The notes below the pieces were generated by a model. That model searched no databases and had not been told where the DNA came from. It was given only the letters and a program-made list of their open reading frames with translations. A program made the position numbers and the translations under genes. 64,000 bases of DNA, from NCBI RefSeq assembly GCF_001524445.2, contig NZ_CP013418.1, positions 186,001 through 250,000 of the forward strand. The letters run 5' to 3'. This document shows positions 26,239 through 34,292 of the stretch, piece by piece (position 1 is the stretch's first letter; every line of letters starts with the position of its first letter). This stretch comes from Burkholderia savannae. GTDB lineage: Bacteria > Pseudomonadota > Gammaproteobacteria > Burkholderiales > Burkholderiaceae.

Positions 26239-27237
26239 ATGAAGCTGCTGCGGATCTTGACCGGTTTGCACGCCGGCGCGGAAATCGCGCTCGACGCCGG
26301 CGAGCACCGGATCGGCGCGGGCGAGGACGCGGAGATTCGCATCACCGACTGGCGCGACGGCGATCTGTTGCTGTCGATCGACGCGCGCGGCGCAACGCGC
26401 GCGCGGCGGGCGGCGAGCGCGCCGCCGGAGACGGCCGCCGATCCGTTCGACGCCGACGGCTCGCCGCTCCTGATGCTCGACTTCGTGCCGGTGCCGTTCG
26501 GCGAGACGGCGCTCTGCGTTGGGCCCGCGGGCGGCGAGTGGCCGAGCGATCTCGACCTGCTCGCGACATTGTGGGCGCCGCCGCCCGGCGCCGACGCGGC
26601 AAGGCGCGGCGCGCAGCGCAAGCTCGCGGCGTGCGCGGCGGCGGGCGGCGCGCTCGTCGCCGGCCTTCTCGCGATGGGCGCGATGCTCGCGAGCGCGCAT
26701 CCGGGCGCGCCGCCCGCGGTCGAGACGGCGGATGCGCTCGCGACGCGCATCGGCGGTGAGCTCGGGCGCGCGGGCTACACGGAGCTGCACGCGGCGCCGC
26801 GCGGCGCGATGGTCGCCGTCAGCGGGATGGTCGCGACGCCCGCCGACGACCTTGCCGCACGCAAGCTGCTCGACCGGCTCGCCGTGCATCGCGTCGAGCG
26901 CCGGTACGACGTCGCGCAGGACGATGCGCAGAGCATCGGCGAATCGCTCGGCGTGCCGGGCGCGACGGTCGCCTACGCGGGGCAGGGGCGCTTTCTCGTG
27001 TCGGGCGTCGTGCCGAACGTCGCGCAACTGCGCGCGGCGGTCGACCGGGTGCGCGCGGACGTCGGGCCGAACGTGCGCGCGATCGAAATCGACGCGCGGC
27101 AGTCGGGCGACGCGCCCGTGCCCGTCGCGTACTCGGGGATGCTCGAGATCGGCGACGTGCGCTACATCGAGACGCCGGACGGCGTGAAGCACGTGTTTGC
27201 GGGCGCGCCGGCCGACGGCGCGCCGAACCTCAACTGA
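26239..27237 (+). CDS. hrpD5: T3SS outer ring protein of the inner membrane, SctD/HrpD5
   Basis: 332 residues, AAGGAG-like site before the ATG at 26239. Residues about 1-110 form an FHA-like cytoplasmic domain ('LLRILTGLHAGAEIALDAGEHRIGAGEDAEIRITDW'). A membrane helix is near 135-155 ('AAAGGALVAGLLAMGAMLASA'). The periplasmic part has BON-like ring-building repeats (about 165-300). This is the SctD layout. In Xanthomonas and Ralstonia the same slot is HrpD5/HrpW. Preceded by a 186-base gap after the hpaA/hrpV-position gene. Confidence 0.88.
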   Translation: MKLLRILTGLHAGAEIALDAGEHRIGAGEDAEIRITDWRDGDLLLSIDARGATRARRAASAPPETAADPFDADGSPLLMLDFVPVPFGETALCVGPAGGEWPSDLDLLATLWAPPPGADAARRGAQRKLAACAAAGGALVAGLLAMGAMLASAHPGAPPAVETADALATRIGGELGRAGYTELHAAPRGAMVAVSGMVATPADDLAARKLLDRLAVHRVERRYDVAQDDAQSIGESLGVPGATVAYAGQGRFLVSGVVPNVAQLRAAVDRVRADVGPNVRAIEIDARQSGDAPVPVAYSGMLEIGDVRYIETPDGVKHVFAGAPADGAPNLN

Positions 27238-27264
27238 CAGGCCTCAACCAACGGGAGAAGCGGC

Positions 27265-27516
27265 ATGTACGAAGCATTGGAACGGGCAGCGGACGATTGC
27301 GGACCGCTCGAGCAGGCGCTCGCCGCGCCCGACGCGGCCGCGCGCATCGGCGCGCTGCGCCGGGCGCTCGGCGAGACGGCCGAGCGCGTGAGCGCGGCCA
27401 CCGCGCAAGCCGCGAGCGAGTTCGATCGCGATGCGATGCAGAAGATCTATCGCGGCTTGCTCGCGGCGCAGCGGATCGTCGCGACGCTGCACGAGGCGAA
27501 CGCGACGGCCGCGTAG
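27265..27516 (+). CDS. Small helical T3SS protein at the hrpD6 position
   Basis: 83 residues, 27 bases after sctD with GGAGAAG before the ATG. All-helical, charged, no membrane segment ('ALERAADDCGPLEQALAAPDAAARIGALRRALGETAERV'). HrpD6 of Xanthomonas, in the same slot, is of similar size and affects regulation and translocation. Sequence similarity cannot be judged by eye, so the role is inferred from position. Confidence 0.7.
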   Translation: MYEALERAADDCGPLEQALAAPDAAARIGALRRALGETAERVSAATAQAASEFDRDAMQKIYRGLLAAQRIVATLHEANATAA

Positions 27517-27692
27517 CGGCCACGGTTTCGCCGCGCGGCGTGCGGCGGCAAGCGGTGCGGCGCGAGCCGCGTCCGGCGCCGCCTCACGCTGCGCGGCAAA
27601 AAAGCGGCGGGCCGAGCGATGTGCAATAAGGATCGGCTGCGCCGGATTTCTGTCGATGCGTGTACGCACGCACTATCTATGGAGTGTTGACC

Positions 27693-27884
27693 ATGAGCAT
27701 CATTAATACGGCGTTGCAAGCGGGCGGAGCCCTGTTTAGTGCAGGCAACAGCACCGATGCGGGCATTGCGGCGATGAACAAGATGGCCGAGAACCAAATG
27801 AAGATGACGATCGCGCAATCGGAGATGGAGGTGAAGAAGGCCGCCGTGGGCCTGATTCAAAAAGGCGCGGAGAAGATTCAGTAA
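27693..27884 (+). CDS. Hrp pilin/needle-type subunit candidate
   Basis: 63 residues, GGAG 9 bases before the ATG at 27693. No Cys, Trp or Pro; an N-terminal small-residue segment ('SIINTALQAGGALFSAGNSTDAG') is followed by one long amphipathic helix rich in Met, Lys and Gln ('MNKMAENQMKMTIAQSEMEVKKAAVGLIQKGAEK'). That composition, the small size and the position just before hpaB fit Hrp pilins (HrpE/HrpY) and needle proteins (SctF). A Rho-independent terminator follows, as expected for a highly expressed structural subunit. Base composition is lower in GC than the flanking genes. Confidence 0.7.
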   Translation: MSIINTALQAGGALFSAGNSTDAGIAAMNKMAENQMKMTIAQSEMEVKKAAVGLIQKGAEKIQ

Positions 27885-27910
27885 GTTCGCCGCCGCACGA
27901 CGCGTGTTGG

Positions 27911-27943
27911 ACAGCCGGCGCTGCGTGCGCCGGCTGTTTTTTT
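27911..27943 (+). terminator. Rho-independent terminator after the pilin candidate
   Basis: ACAGCCGGCG (27911-27920) and CGCCGGCTGT (27928-27937) form a 10-base-pair stem around CTGCGTG, followed by a run of seven T. It lies between the pilin candidate and hpaB, so hpaB would receive only read-through or need its own promoter. Confidence 0.9.
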
Positions 27944-27974
27944 GCGGCGTGCCGGATGCCGGAATGGAGCAGCC

Positions 27975-28430
27975 ATGAGCCAGGAACACTACGAGGGAAT
28001 CATCGCCGAGGTTTGCGCGATCGTCGATTTGCCGGATGTCGACCATGTGCTCGAAACGCGCTCGATCGAAGTCGAGGGTTTCGACGTGCGGCTCGAATAT
28101 TTCGAAGACGATCCGGAATCGATGTACGTGAACTTTCATTACGGGATCGTCAGCGCGGGGCGCACGCTCGCGGTGTACCGGCTGCTGCTCGAGGCGAACC
28201 TGCTGATCTATGCGCAGGACCAGGCGCAGCTCGGAATCGACGCGGACACGGGCAGCATCGTGCTGCTGATGCGGCTGCCGCTCACGCCGGACGTGACGGG
28301 CGAGACGCTTGCCGATCTGTTCGCGCACTACGCGGAGCACGGCCGCTACTGGCGGCAGAACATCATCGAGTCGGGCGACGAGATGTTCGGCGGGATCGCG
28401 TCCGGCGAATATTTCTGGCTGCGGGTGTAG
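27975..28430 (+). CDS. hpaB: T3SS chaperone, HpaB/CesT family
   Basis: 151 residues, GGAGC before the ATG at 27975. Acidic protein with the CesT-type alpha/beta pattern: 'HYEGIIAEVCAIVDLPDVDHVLETRSIEVEGFDVRLEYFEDD', 'VYRLLLEANLLIYAQDQAQLGIDADTGSIVLLMRLPL', 'FAHYAEHGRYWRQNI'. HpaB-type proteins are general effector chaperones in Hrp systems and lie next to the pilin gene, as here. Confidence 0.88.
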   Translation: MSQEHYEGIIAEVCAIVDLPDVDHVLETRSIEVEGFDVRLEYFEDDPESMYVNFHYGIVSAGRTLAVYRLLLEANLLIYAQDQAQLGIDADTGSIVLLMRLPLTPDVTGETLADLFAHYAEHGRYWRQNIIESGDEMFGGIASGEYFWLRV

Positions 28431-28775
28431 CGGGGCGCGGCGCCGGGCGGCAAGCGCGGTAATCGCAGCTATTCCGGCAATTCCGACGACCCCGGCGTTC
28501 CCGGCGATCCCGACGATCCCGACGATCCCGACGATCCCGACGATCCCGACGATCCCGGCGATCCGGGCAATCCGGCAATCCGGCAATCCGGCAATCCGGC
28601 AATCCGGCAATCCGGGCAATCGTAACGGAACGTCACAAACTGCTGCGCGGATTCGGCCCGGACGAGACGATAGCGGCACGCATCCACGCGCTGCGCCCCG
28701 CGACGAGCGGCGGCGCGGCGCGCGGATCGAGCCTGACATCTTCGTATTCGAAACCGCCTGCCGGGAGGACCCGCC
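28431..28775. other. Repeat-bearing intergenic region upstream of hrpB regulator
   Basis: No gene. Holds the GACGATCCC and GGCAATCC tandem arrays (28484-28620) and, in the last 150 bases, the leader of the AraC regulator gene with GGGAGG at about 28761. No TTCG-N16-TTCG pair was found here. Confidence 0.5.
28484..28620. repeat. Adjacent short tandem arrays (GACGATCCC)n and (GGCAATCC)n
   Basis: Roughly six or seven copies of a 9-base GACGATCCC unit run directly into about six copies of an 8-base GGCAATCC unit. The array separates hpaB from the HrpB-type regulator. Confidence 0.8.
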
Positions 28776-30212
28776 ATGTTTTCCACACTCCATTTCGCCG
28801 CCGCCGCCGCGCTCGCCAATCCTTCGTCCAACGGCGCGTATGCCGCGCGCGTGCTCGACGGCCGCTTCGCCGAAGCGGCCGCGTTCGTCGCCGCGCGCTG
28901 CGACGCCGAGCCGGGCGGCCTCGCCGTCGACGTGCGCGACGTCCACGCGTATGCGGACATCCAGCTCGTGCTCGGCCGCTTCGAGGAAGCCGAGGACACG
29001 TTCCGCCGCGCGCAGAAGCTGCTGCGCGAATCGCGCGACCAGACGCGCGTGATGACCTGCCGCAACGCGAGCTGGCAGGCGTTTTTCCAGAACCGCTTCG
29101 GCATCGCGCAGGCGGGCTTCCAGCGGATCGCGGACGATCGCGCGGCGAGCGTCGAGCAGAAGCTCGAGAGCCTCGTCGGCACGTGCGTCGTCATGCATCA
29201 TCTCGGCCGCGCCGAGGACGCGATGGCGACGCTCGACGTGCTCGACGCGGCCGCCCGCGACGCCGATCCGCGCTGGCTTCAGCTCGCGGGCGCGCTGCGC
29301 GCGGATTTGTTGCTGCAATACCAGATCGGCCGCGCCGACGCGCTCGGCGATCACGTCTACTGGCGCTCGACGCTCGCCGATCTGCCGCCGTCCGCGTTCG
29401 CGCAGGCGGGCGCGTCGGCGGCAGCCGACGCCGCGCCGCCGCTGCTGCGGAGGCGCGTCGACTACATGCGGCAGGCGCGCGCGCTCGCGGCCGGCGACCA
29501 CGCGGCGCTCGCGCGCATCGACGCGCACGTGAGCTGGTGCGCGAAGGCGGGCCTCGCCGACTATCAGCGCAGCGTGCGCCTCGAAGTCGCGCTCGCCGCG
29601 CTCGCCGGCCACGCGCCGAACGTCGCCGACGCGATGATCGCGCCGTATCGCGACGCGGCCGGGCGCTGCGGGTCGCACGTGCGCTGGACGCTCGATTATC
29701 TGTACTGCGCGGCGAAGGTGCGCGAGCAGCAGGGGCGGATTCGCGAATCGTCGTCGCTGTACGCGCGCTATGCGCTCGCGTCCGTTCGGCACGTGCGCTC
29801 CGACGGCGCGGCGCTCGCCCCGGCGCTCGCGATCGCACGCTGCGGCACGCACGCGGCCGCACCGAGCGACGACGTCAGCGCGCGGCTGCCCGGCAAGTAC
29901 CGGCGCGCGTATCGCTATCTGATGGAGCGGCTCGACCAGCGCGACCTGTCGGTGCGGGAGATCGCCGCGCACATCGACGTGACCGAGCGCGCATTGCAGG
30001 CGGCGTTCAAGACGTATCTCGGGCTGTCGCCGAGCGAGCTGATCAGGCGGCAGCGGATGGAGCGGATTCGCGGCGAGCTGCTGTCCGACGCGCCGCGCGC
30101 CGCGAGCGTGCTCGAGATCGCAAGCCGCTGGGGCATCCGGCATCGGTCGACGCTCGTGAACGGCTATCGGCGGATGTTCGACGAGGCGCCGTCGCAGACG
30201 ATCGATCGGTGA
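28776..30212 (+). CDS. hrpB: AraC-family T3SS master activator, HrpB/HrpX type
   Basis: 478 residues, the length of Ralstonia HrpB and Xanthomonas HrpX. A long N-terminal helical, TPR-like region (about 20-370: 'FEEAEDTFRRAQKLLRESRDQTRVMTCRNASWQAFFQNRFGIAQAGFQ') precedes a C-terminal AraC HTH (about 380-476: 'LSVREIAAHIDVTERALQAAFKTYLGLSPSELIRRQRMERIRGELL'). GGGAGG lies upstream of the ATG. In the relatives this protein binds the TTCG-N16-TTCG element; five such boxes occur at T3SS operon heads in this window. Unlike those operons, its own promoter region has no box. Confidence 0.93.
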   Translation: MFSTLHFAAAAALANPSSNGAYAARVLDGRFAEAAAFVAARCDAEPGGLAVDVRDVHAYADIQLVLGRFEEAEDTFRRAQKLLRESRDQTRVMTCRNASWQAFFQNRFGIAQAGFQRIADDRAASVEQKLESLVGTCVVMHHLGRAEDAMATLDVLDAAARDADPRWLQLAGALRADLLLQYQIGRADALGDHVYWRSTLADLPPSAFAQAGASAAADAAPPLLRRRVDYMRQARALAAGDHAALARIDAHVSWCAKAGLADYQRSVRLEVALAALAGHAPNVADAMIAPYRDAAGRCGSHVRWTLDYLYCAAKVREQQGRIRESSSLYARYALASVRHVRSDGAALAPALAIARCGTHAAAPSDDVSARLPGKYRRAYRYLMERLDQRDLSVREIAAHIDVTERALQAAFKTYLGLSPSELIRRQRMERIRGELLSDAPRAASVLEIASRWGIRHRSTLVNGYRRMFDEAPSQTIDR

Positions 30213-30959
30213 AGTCGCGCGGCGGGCGGCGGCGCTCGCCGCGTCGCGCCGGCCGATCGTCGTGCATGGGGCGGGCCTGCGCAGCGAGCGAGGCCGATGG
30301 GGCCGGGGCGCTGGTCGTGTGGCGTCCATCGGCCGTTTCTCCGTGCGGGAAGTCTGGCGCGACGGCCGGTGCGGCGCCGCTGGCGATGCCGCGCGCGCAA
30401 CGCGTTCGCGGCGCGCGCGCCGCCCTCGACGGGCCGGGCCGTGTCACGCATGCCGCGGCCGGGCTTCGTTTGCGCGGGCGTCGTGCGAAGCCGGATGCGA
30501 TGTCTTCCTGCGCTATGCGTGCTTTCCGTGCTTTCCGTGCTTTCCGCGACATCCGCGAAATCCGCGAAATCCGCATTTGCGCGGATGTTTGCGCCGCGTG
30601 CCGATCACCGACGTTTGCTTCGGCTTAACGCGCGTTGCGGATTTCGGGCGAACCCGCTTGTTTCGACATGTTCGATCATGGGCGCGGAAGTCGCGGCCGA
30701 GCGACGAATTCGTGACGGCGATCGTCGCGTGCACTCGCGAAAATCGCATTCGAGTGCGCGATGCGCGTCGATCGCGGACGCGAGGCTTGCCATGATGCGC
30801 GTTGCCGATTTCGAGCGATCTCGTTTGCTGCGGCGTATGGGAAATCTGTCGCGAACCGCGAACCGCACACACGCACACCGCGAACTGCAAGACGAAACCG
30901 GCAAACGAGAGACGTAGAACGAAAAACGTAGAACAACGAACAACGAACCCAACCGCCCG
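30213..30959. other. Long intergenic region, no supported gene
   Basis: The open frames on either strand are Arg-rich or lack starts. It contains short repeats (GCTTTCC-type at 30519-30545, ATCCGCGAA-type at 30550-30575, ACGAA-type at 30900-30945). It may be decayed coding DNA between the regulator and the HrpB1 paralogue, but nothing is recognisable. Confidence 0.45.
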
Positions 30960-31448
30960 TCACCCCATCCCGCTCGCATGCACGTGCCGCGCCCATTGAT
31001 ACCGATCGAGCCGCAGCAACTGCGAGACGCGCGCGGCGACATCGTCGTCGTGTTCGCCGCGGTCGCTCGCCGCGAGCTCGTTCACCTTCAGGAATCGCCC
31101 GACGAGCGCCGTCGACGCCCGATCCCCCGACAGCAGCACGGTCTGCGCATAGCGCCGCCAGTCGTCGTCCCGCAGCGCGAACAGGCACCAGCTCTGCAAC
31201 GCCGAGCACAGCGGCGTGCCGCGTTCCTGCTCCTCGAGCGTGCGCAGGATGTGCAGCGCGCCGATCCAGTCGCGCCGGCTGATCCGCAGCCGCACGTCGC
31301 ACAGGTCGACCGCGGCGTTCCGCGGCTGCAACGCGCGCAGCGCAAGCAGCAGTTCGTCGAGGTCCGCGTGCGCGTTCGCGCGCAGCCCGGCCGAGAAGGC
31401 CGAGAGCAGCGCGCGCAACGCGGACTTGTTGCACGGTTTGATCGCCAT
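30960..31448 (-). CDS. Second HrpB1/HrpK-family protein
   Basis: 162 residues, start at 31448 (MAIKPCNKSALRALLSAF). Clear HrpB1/HrpK pattern: 'ADLDELLLALRALQPRNAAVDLCDVRLRISRRDWIGALHILRTLEE' and 'SALQSWCLFALRDDDWRRYAQTVLLSGD'. It is a paralogue of the hrpB1 gene at 18070-18666, only moderately similar. A minus-strand TTCG-N16-TTCG box is 77 bases upstream, and it diverges from the harpin-like gene, so it is very likely co-regulated with the T3SS. Confidence 0.82.
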   Translation of the reverse strand: MAIKPCNKSALRALLSAFSAGLRANAHADLDELLLALRALQPRNAAVDLCDVRLRISRRDWIGALHILRTLEEQERGTPLCSALQSWCLFALRDDDWRRYAQTVLLSGDRASTALVGRFLKVNELAASDRGEHDDDVAARVSQLLRLDRYQWARHVHASGMG

Positions 31449-31524
31449 GTCGGTGGGATGCGTCGAGTAGAGATGACCCGGCGACGATGATCGCCGTTGC
31501 GCGCGAACGAGCGGGCGGTGCGCG

Positions 31525-31548
31525 CGAAGCGCCGTCGCGCGCGGCGAA
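31525..31548 (-). promoter_or_regulatory. hrpII/PIP-type box for the HrpB1 paralogue
   Basis: On the minus strand TTCG (31548-31545), 16 bases, TTCG (31528-31525). The ATG at 31448 is 76 bases further. The -10 region is poor (GATCAT 32 bases downstream), so this is the weakest of the five boxes. Confidence 0.65.
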
Positions 31549-31594
31549 CCGCGCCGTGTCGCGCGGCGGCGGCGCGTGGCGCGCAACCCGTCGT

Positions 31595-31618
31595 TTCGTC
31601 CGCCGCGACGCCGCTTCG
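31595..31618 (+). promoter_or_regulatory. hrpII/PIP-type box for the harpin-like gene
   Basis: TTCG (31595-31598), 16 bases, TTCG (31615-31618). TAAGCT at 31650-31655 lies 31 bases downstream as a -10 candidate, and the ATG at 31739 is 120 bases away. It is divergent from the box at 31525-31548. Confidence 0.78.
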
Positions 31619-31738
31619 CCCGCTTCGCGGCGCATGAGGGCGCGCCGCCTAAGCTTGTCGACGAACCGCGGGCGCAGCAAGGCCGCGCGCGTTCTTTTCC
31701 CTTTCCCTCAGTCGATTCACATTCATAGCGAGACGATC

Positions 31739-32281
31739 ATGAGCGTTAACGGCATTTCGTTGCAGACTCTCCATCCGTCGCAGTTCCACACTTCGTCGAC
31801 TTCGCCGAGCAGCCGCGATCGGAAGATCGAGGAACTGCTCCACGAAATCGAGGAACTGCTGATGCAGGGCGATTCGGGCGGCGGCGACGACACGAACATC
31901 GGCGGCGATTCGAACGACGACACGCCGGCCGGCAACAACGGCCCGACGAACCACGCGACGCCACCGGCGGGCGGCAAGCCCGGCGAGGACCTGCGCGACG
32001 TGAAGCTGAACACGAAGGCGGGCGGCGAGGCGTTGCACCTGAAGATGGACTCGCAGGGCAACCTGTACAACGGCAGCAATAATTCGGTCGGCGTCGTCGA
32101 CAAGGACGGCAATGTGAAGCTGAACGCCGGCGCGACGAAGGAGCTGGAGCGTCTCGAGTCGGGCGGCAATCCGTTCGTGAACGCGCATGTGGGCAAGCGC
32201 GGCGCGGGCGGCAACATGGAGTTCACGCCGGACGAAGTGACGGTGAGCGCGGGCGACCTCAAGCAGAAGGCCGACTTCTGA
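31739..32281 (+). CDS. Harpin-like acidic, Gly/Asn-rich protein, candidate T3SS substrate
   Basis: 180 residues from the ATG at 31739. No Cys and no Trp; a Ser/Thr-rich N-terminus ('ISLQTLHPSQFHTSSTSPSS') typical of T3SS export signals; an amphipathic 'IEELLHEIEELLMQ' helix (about 32-45); then a Gly/Asp/Asn-rich region (46-85) and a basic/acidic C-terminal half with 'GGEALHLKMDSQGNLYNGSNNSVGVVDKDGNVKLNAGATKELERLESG'. These traits (heat-stable-like composition, no Cys, Leu-rich helix, Gly-rich stretch) are those of harpins such as HpaG/PopW, though overall similarity is not recognised. Its own TTCG-N16-TTCG box supports T3SS co-expression. Confidence 0.7.
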   Translation: MSVNGISLQTLHPSQFHTSSTSPSSRDRKIEELLHEIEELLMQGDSGGGDDTNIGGDSNDDTPAGNNGPTNHATPPAGGKPGEDLRDVKLNTKAGGEALHLKMDSQGNLYNGSNNSVGVVDKDGNVKLNAGATKELERLESGGNPFVNAHVGKRGAGGNMEFTPDEVTVSAGDLKQKADF

Positions 32282-32408
32282 GCGCGCGGGCGACGCGGCG
32301 CGGCGGCACTGGACAAGCGCTTTCGAATCGGTACACACTGCGCGCTCGCGCCGCCGCGTCGCGGCCCGTCCAAACATACGCGGAACCGAACGTCCGCCGG
32401 AGTCGAAC

Positions 32409-33491
32409 TTGAGCGCGCCGCACGGGGCCGATGCCCGAATCTTCCAGATGATGCAGGACCGGCAGGCGTGGGGCACGCTCGCGCTCGACCGCGACGGCGC
32501 GATCGTCGCGGCCACCGCGCGCGCGCGCGCGCTGTTCGGCCGCGCGCTGCCCGCCGGATTGCCGCTGCGCGCGGTGCTCGGCGACGCGGCGGGCGCGGAC
32601 GCCGCCGCGCTCTTCGAGGCGCTCGAACAAGGACTCGAATTCGAGACCGACGACGCGATCCTGTGGCTCACGCTGCAACCGGTCGAGCGCGATCCGGCGA
32701 TCGCGGCGACGGTCACGGTCGCCGACGTCACGCCGCTGCGCCGCGCGCTCGACGAGCGCGTCGCGTCGCTGCGTTTTCTCGCGCACGACCTGCGTTCGCC
32801 GCAGAATTCGATCCTCGCGCTGACCCAGCTGCACGACGCCGATCCCGACGCGTTCGCCGCGTGCGGCGGCCTCGAACGGATCGCGCAGCTCGCGCGGCAT
32901 GCGCTGCTGCTCGGTCAGGACTATCTTGTCGCGTCGGCGGCGGACGATTTGCGGCAACGCCATTTCGTGCGCTTCGATCTGCGCGGGATGCTGCGCGAGC
33001 TCGTGCCGAAGCTCGAAGTGGCGGCCGTCTATCGCGGCGTCGCGTTGCAGCTCTGGCTCGACGACGCCGCGCCGCTGTGGTTGCGCGGCGCGCGCGTATT
33101 TGTTGCCCGCGCGCTGCAGAATCTGATCGACAATGCGGTGCAGGCGTCGCGGCAGGGCGCGCGCGTCGAGATCCGGCTGCACGTGCGCGACGCGCACGCG
33201 GAAGTGACGATCCGCGATTGGGCGGGCGGCCTGCCGGGCCTCGCGCCGGACGCTCGGATGACGGATTTCGCGCCGCTCGCGAAGCGCGGCTCGATGGGCT
33301 TCGGCCTCGGCCTGCAGCTCGCCGCGCAGGTGGTCGCCGCGCATGCGGGCACGCTGCACGCGGAATCGAATCGGGGCGCGGGCACGTCGTTCGTGATGCG
33401 CCTGCCGACGCTCGCGCCGGCGCTCGGCGCGGCGCCCGTCGTGCCCGAGGGCATCGCGCGCTGGCGCGCGAGCGTCGCGCCGGACGGCTGA
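32409..33491 (+). CDS. Sensor histidine kinase
   Basis: 360 residues using the TTG start at 32409, which has GGAG six bases upstream; no better ATG exists before the PAS-like region. Residues about 20-110 resemble a PAS domain ('WGTLALDRDGAIVAATARARALFGRALP'). The H-box 'FLAHDLRSPQNSI' puts the phospho-His at 126. The ATPase domain has the N-box 'LIDNAVQ', G1 'DWAGGLPG' and G2 'GFGLGLQLAAQVV'. No membrane segment, so it senses a cytoplasmic cue. It is followed closely by a response regulator and a secretin-like gene, apparently one operon. Confidence 0.9.
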   Translation: MSAPHGADARIFQMMQDRQAWGTLALDRDGAIVAATARARALFGRALPAGLPLRAVLGDAAGADAAALFEALEQGLEFETDDAILWLTLQPVERDPAIAATVTVADVTPLRRALDERVASLRFLAHDLRSPQNSILALTQLHDADPDAFAACGGLERIAQLARHALLLGQDYLVASAADDLRQRHFVRFDLRGMLRELVPKLEVAAVYRGVALQLWLDDAAPLWLRGARVFVARALQNLIDNAVQASRQGARVEIRLHVRDAHAEVTIRDWAGGLPGLAPDARMTDFAPLAKRGSMGFGLGLQLAAQVVAAHAGTLHAESNRGAGTSFVMRLPTLAPALGAAPVVPEGIARWRASVAPDG

Positions 33492-33542
33492 GCGGCGGCG
33501 CGCGTTTTCTCGTTTTTTCGCTTGACGACCCATAATTTCGCG

Positions 33543-34292
33543 ATGTCCGAACCGAACATGCAGCGCACCGTGCAGCAGCCCAAGCAGATCGTCGTCGTCG
33601 AGGACGATCCGGTGCAGCGCACGCTGCTCGTCACGTGGCTCAAGGCCGAGGGCTACCGCGTCGAGGCGTTCGAGGACGGGCTCGCCGCGCGGCGCTTTCT
33701 CGGCGACAGCTGGGCCGATCTGCTGCTTCTCGACTGGGATCTTCCCGGGATGACGGGCGAGCGGCTGCTCGCATGGGTGCGCGGCCGCGCGCGCTCGATC
33801 GTGCCGGTGATCTTCCAGACCGTGCATTCGGACGAAGAGGACATCGTCAAGATTCTTGACGCCGGCGCGGACGACTTCCTCGTCAAGCCGCTCGAAAAGC
33901 AGACGCTGCTCGCGCGCGTGCGCGCGCTGCTGCGGCGCTTCGCGGCGCTGTCGGCCGATAGCGCTCGCATGCCGCTCGGCCGCTACGTGCTGTCGCGCGC
34001 GACGCTGACGGTGTCCGACGGCGGCGCGTCGCACGCGTTCAGCGCGAAGGAATTCGACATTCTCTGGCATCTGGCCGAGCATCCGGGCGCGGTCGTACAG
34101 CGGCAGGACCTGCTGCGGCTCGTGTGGGGCGCGGACGCGTGCGCGCAAACCCGCTCGGTCGACATGTACGTGAGCCGGCTGCGCAGCCGCCTGAAGGCGG
34201 CGGGCATCGGCTGGACCGTGCACGCGGCGTATGCGACCGGCTATCGCCTCAACCTGGGCGCGGACGCGGAATCGACGGATCGCGCATCGTGA
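33543..34292 (+). CDS. OmpR-family response regulator
   Basis: 249 residues from ATG 33543; an in-frame ATG seven codons earlier is possible and neither has a strong ribosome site. Receiver domain (15-130) with 'VVVEDDP', phospho-Asp64 in 'LLLDWDLPG' and Lys in 'FLVKPLEK'. The C-terminal winged helix (about 145-240) reads 'HAFSAKEFDILWHLAEHPGAVVQRQDLLRLVW' and 'YVSRLRSRLKAAG'. Partner of the kinase 51 bases upstream. Its stop overlaps the GTG start of the secretin-like gene (GTGA). Confidence 0.93.
   Translation: MSEPNMQRTVQQPKQIVVVEDDPVQRTLLVTWLKAEGYRVEAFEDGLAARRFLGDSWADLLLLDWDLPGMTGERLLAWVRGRARSIVPVIFQTVHSDEEDIVKILDAGADDFLVKPLEKQTLLARVRALLRRFAALSADSARMPLGRYVLSRATLTVSDGGASHAFSAKEFDILWHLAEHPGAVVQRQDLLRLVWGADACAQTRSVDMYVSRLRSRLKAAGIGWTVHAAYATGYRLNLGADAESTDRAS

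Noticed and set aside
30262..30917. Open frames between the HrpB-type regulator and the HrpB1 paralogue
   Set aside because: Composition is Arg/Ser-rich with no ribosome site or domain. Treated as gene-free.
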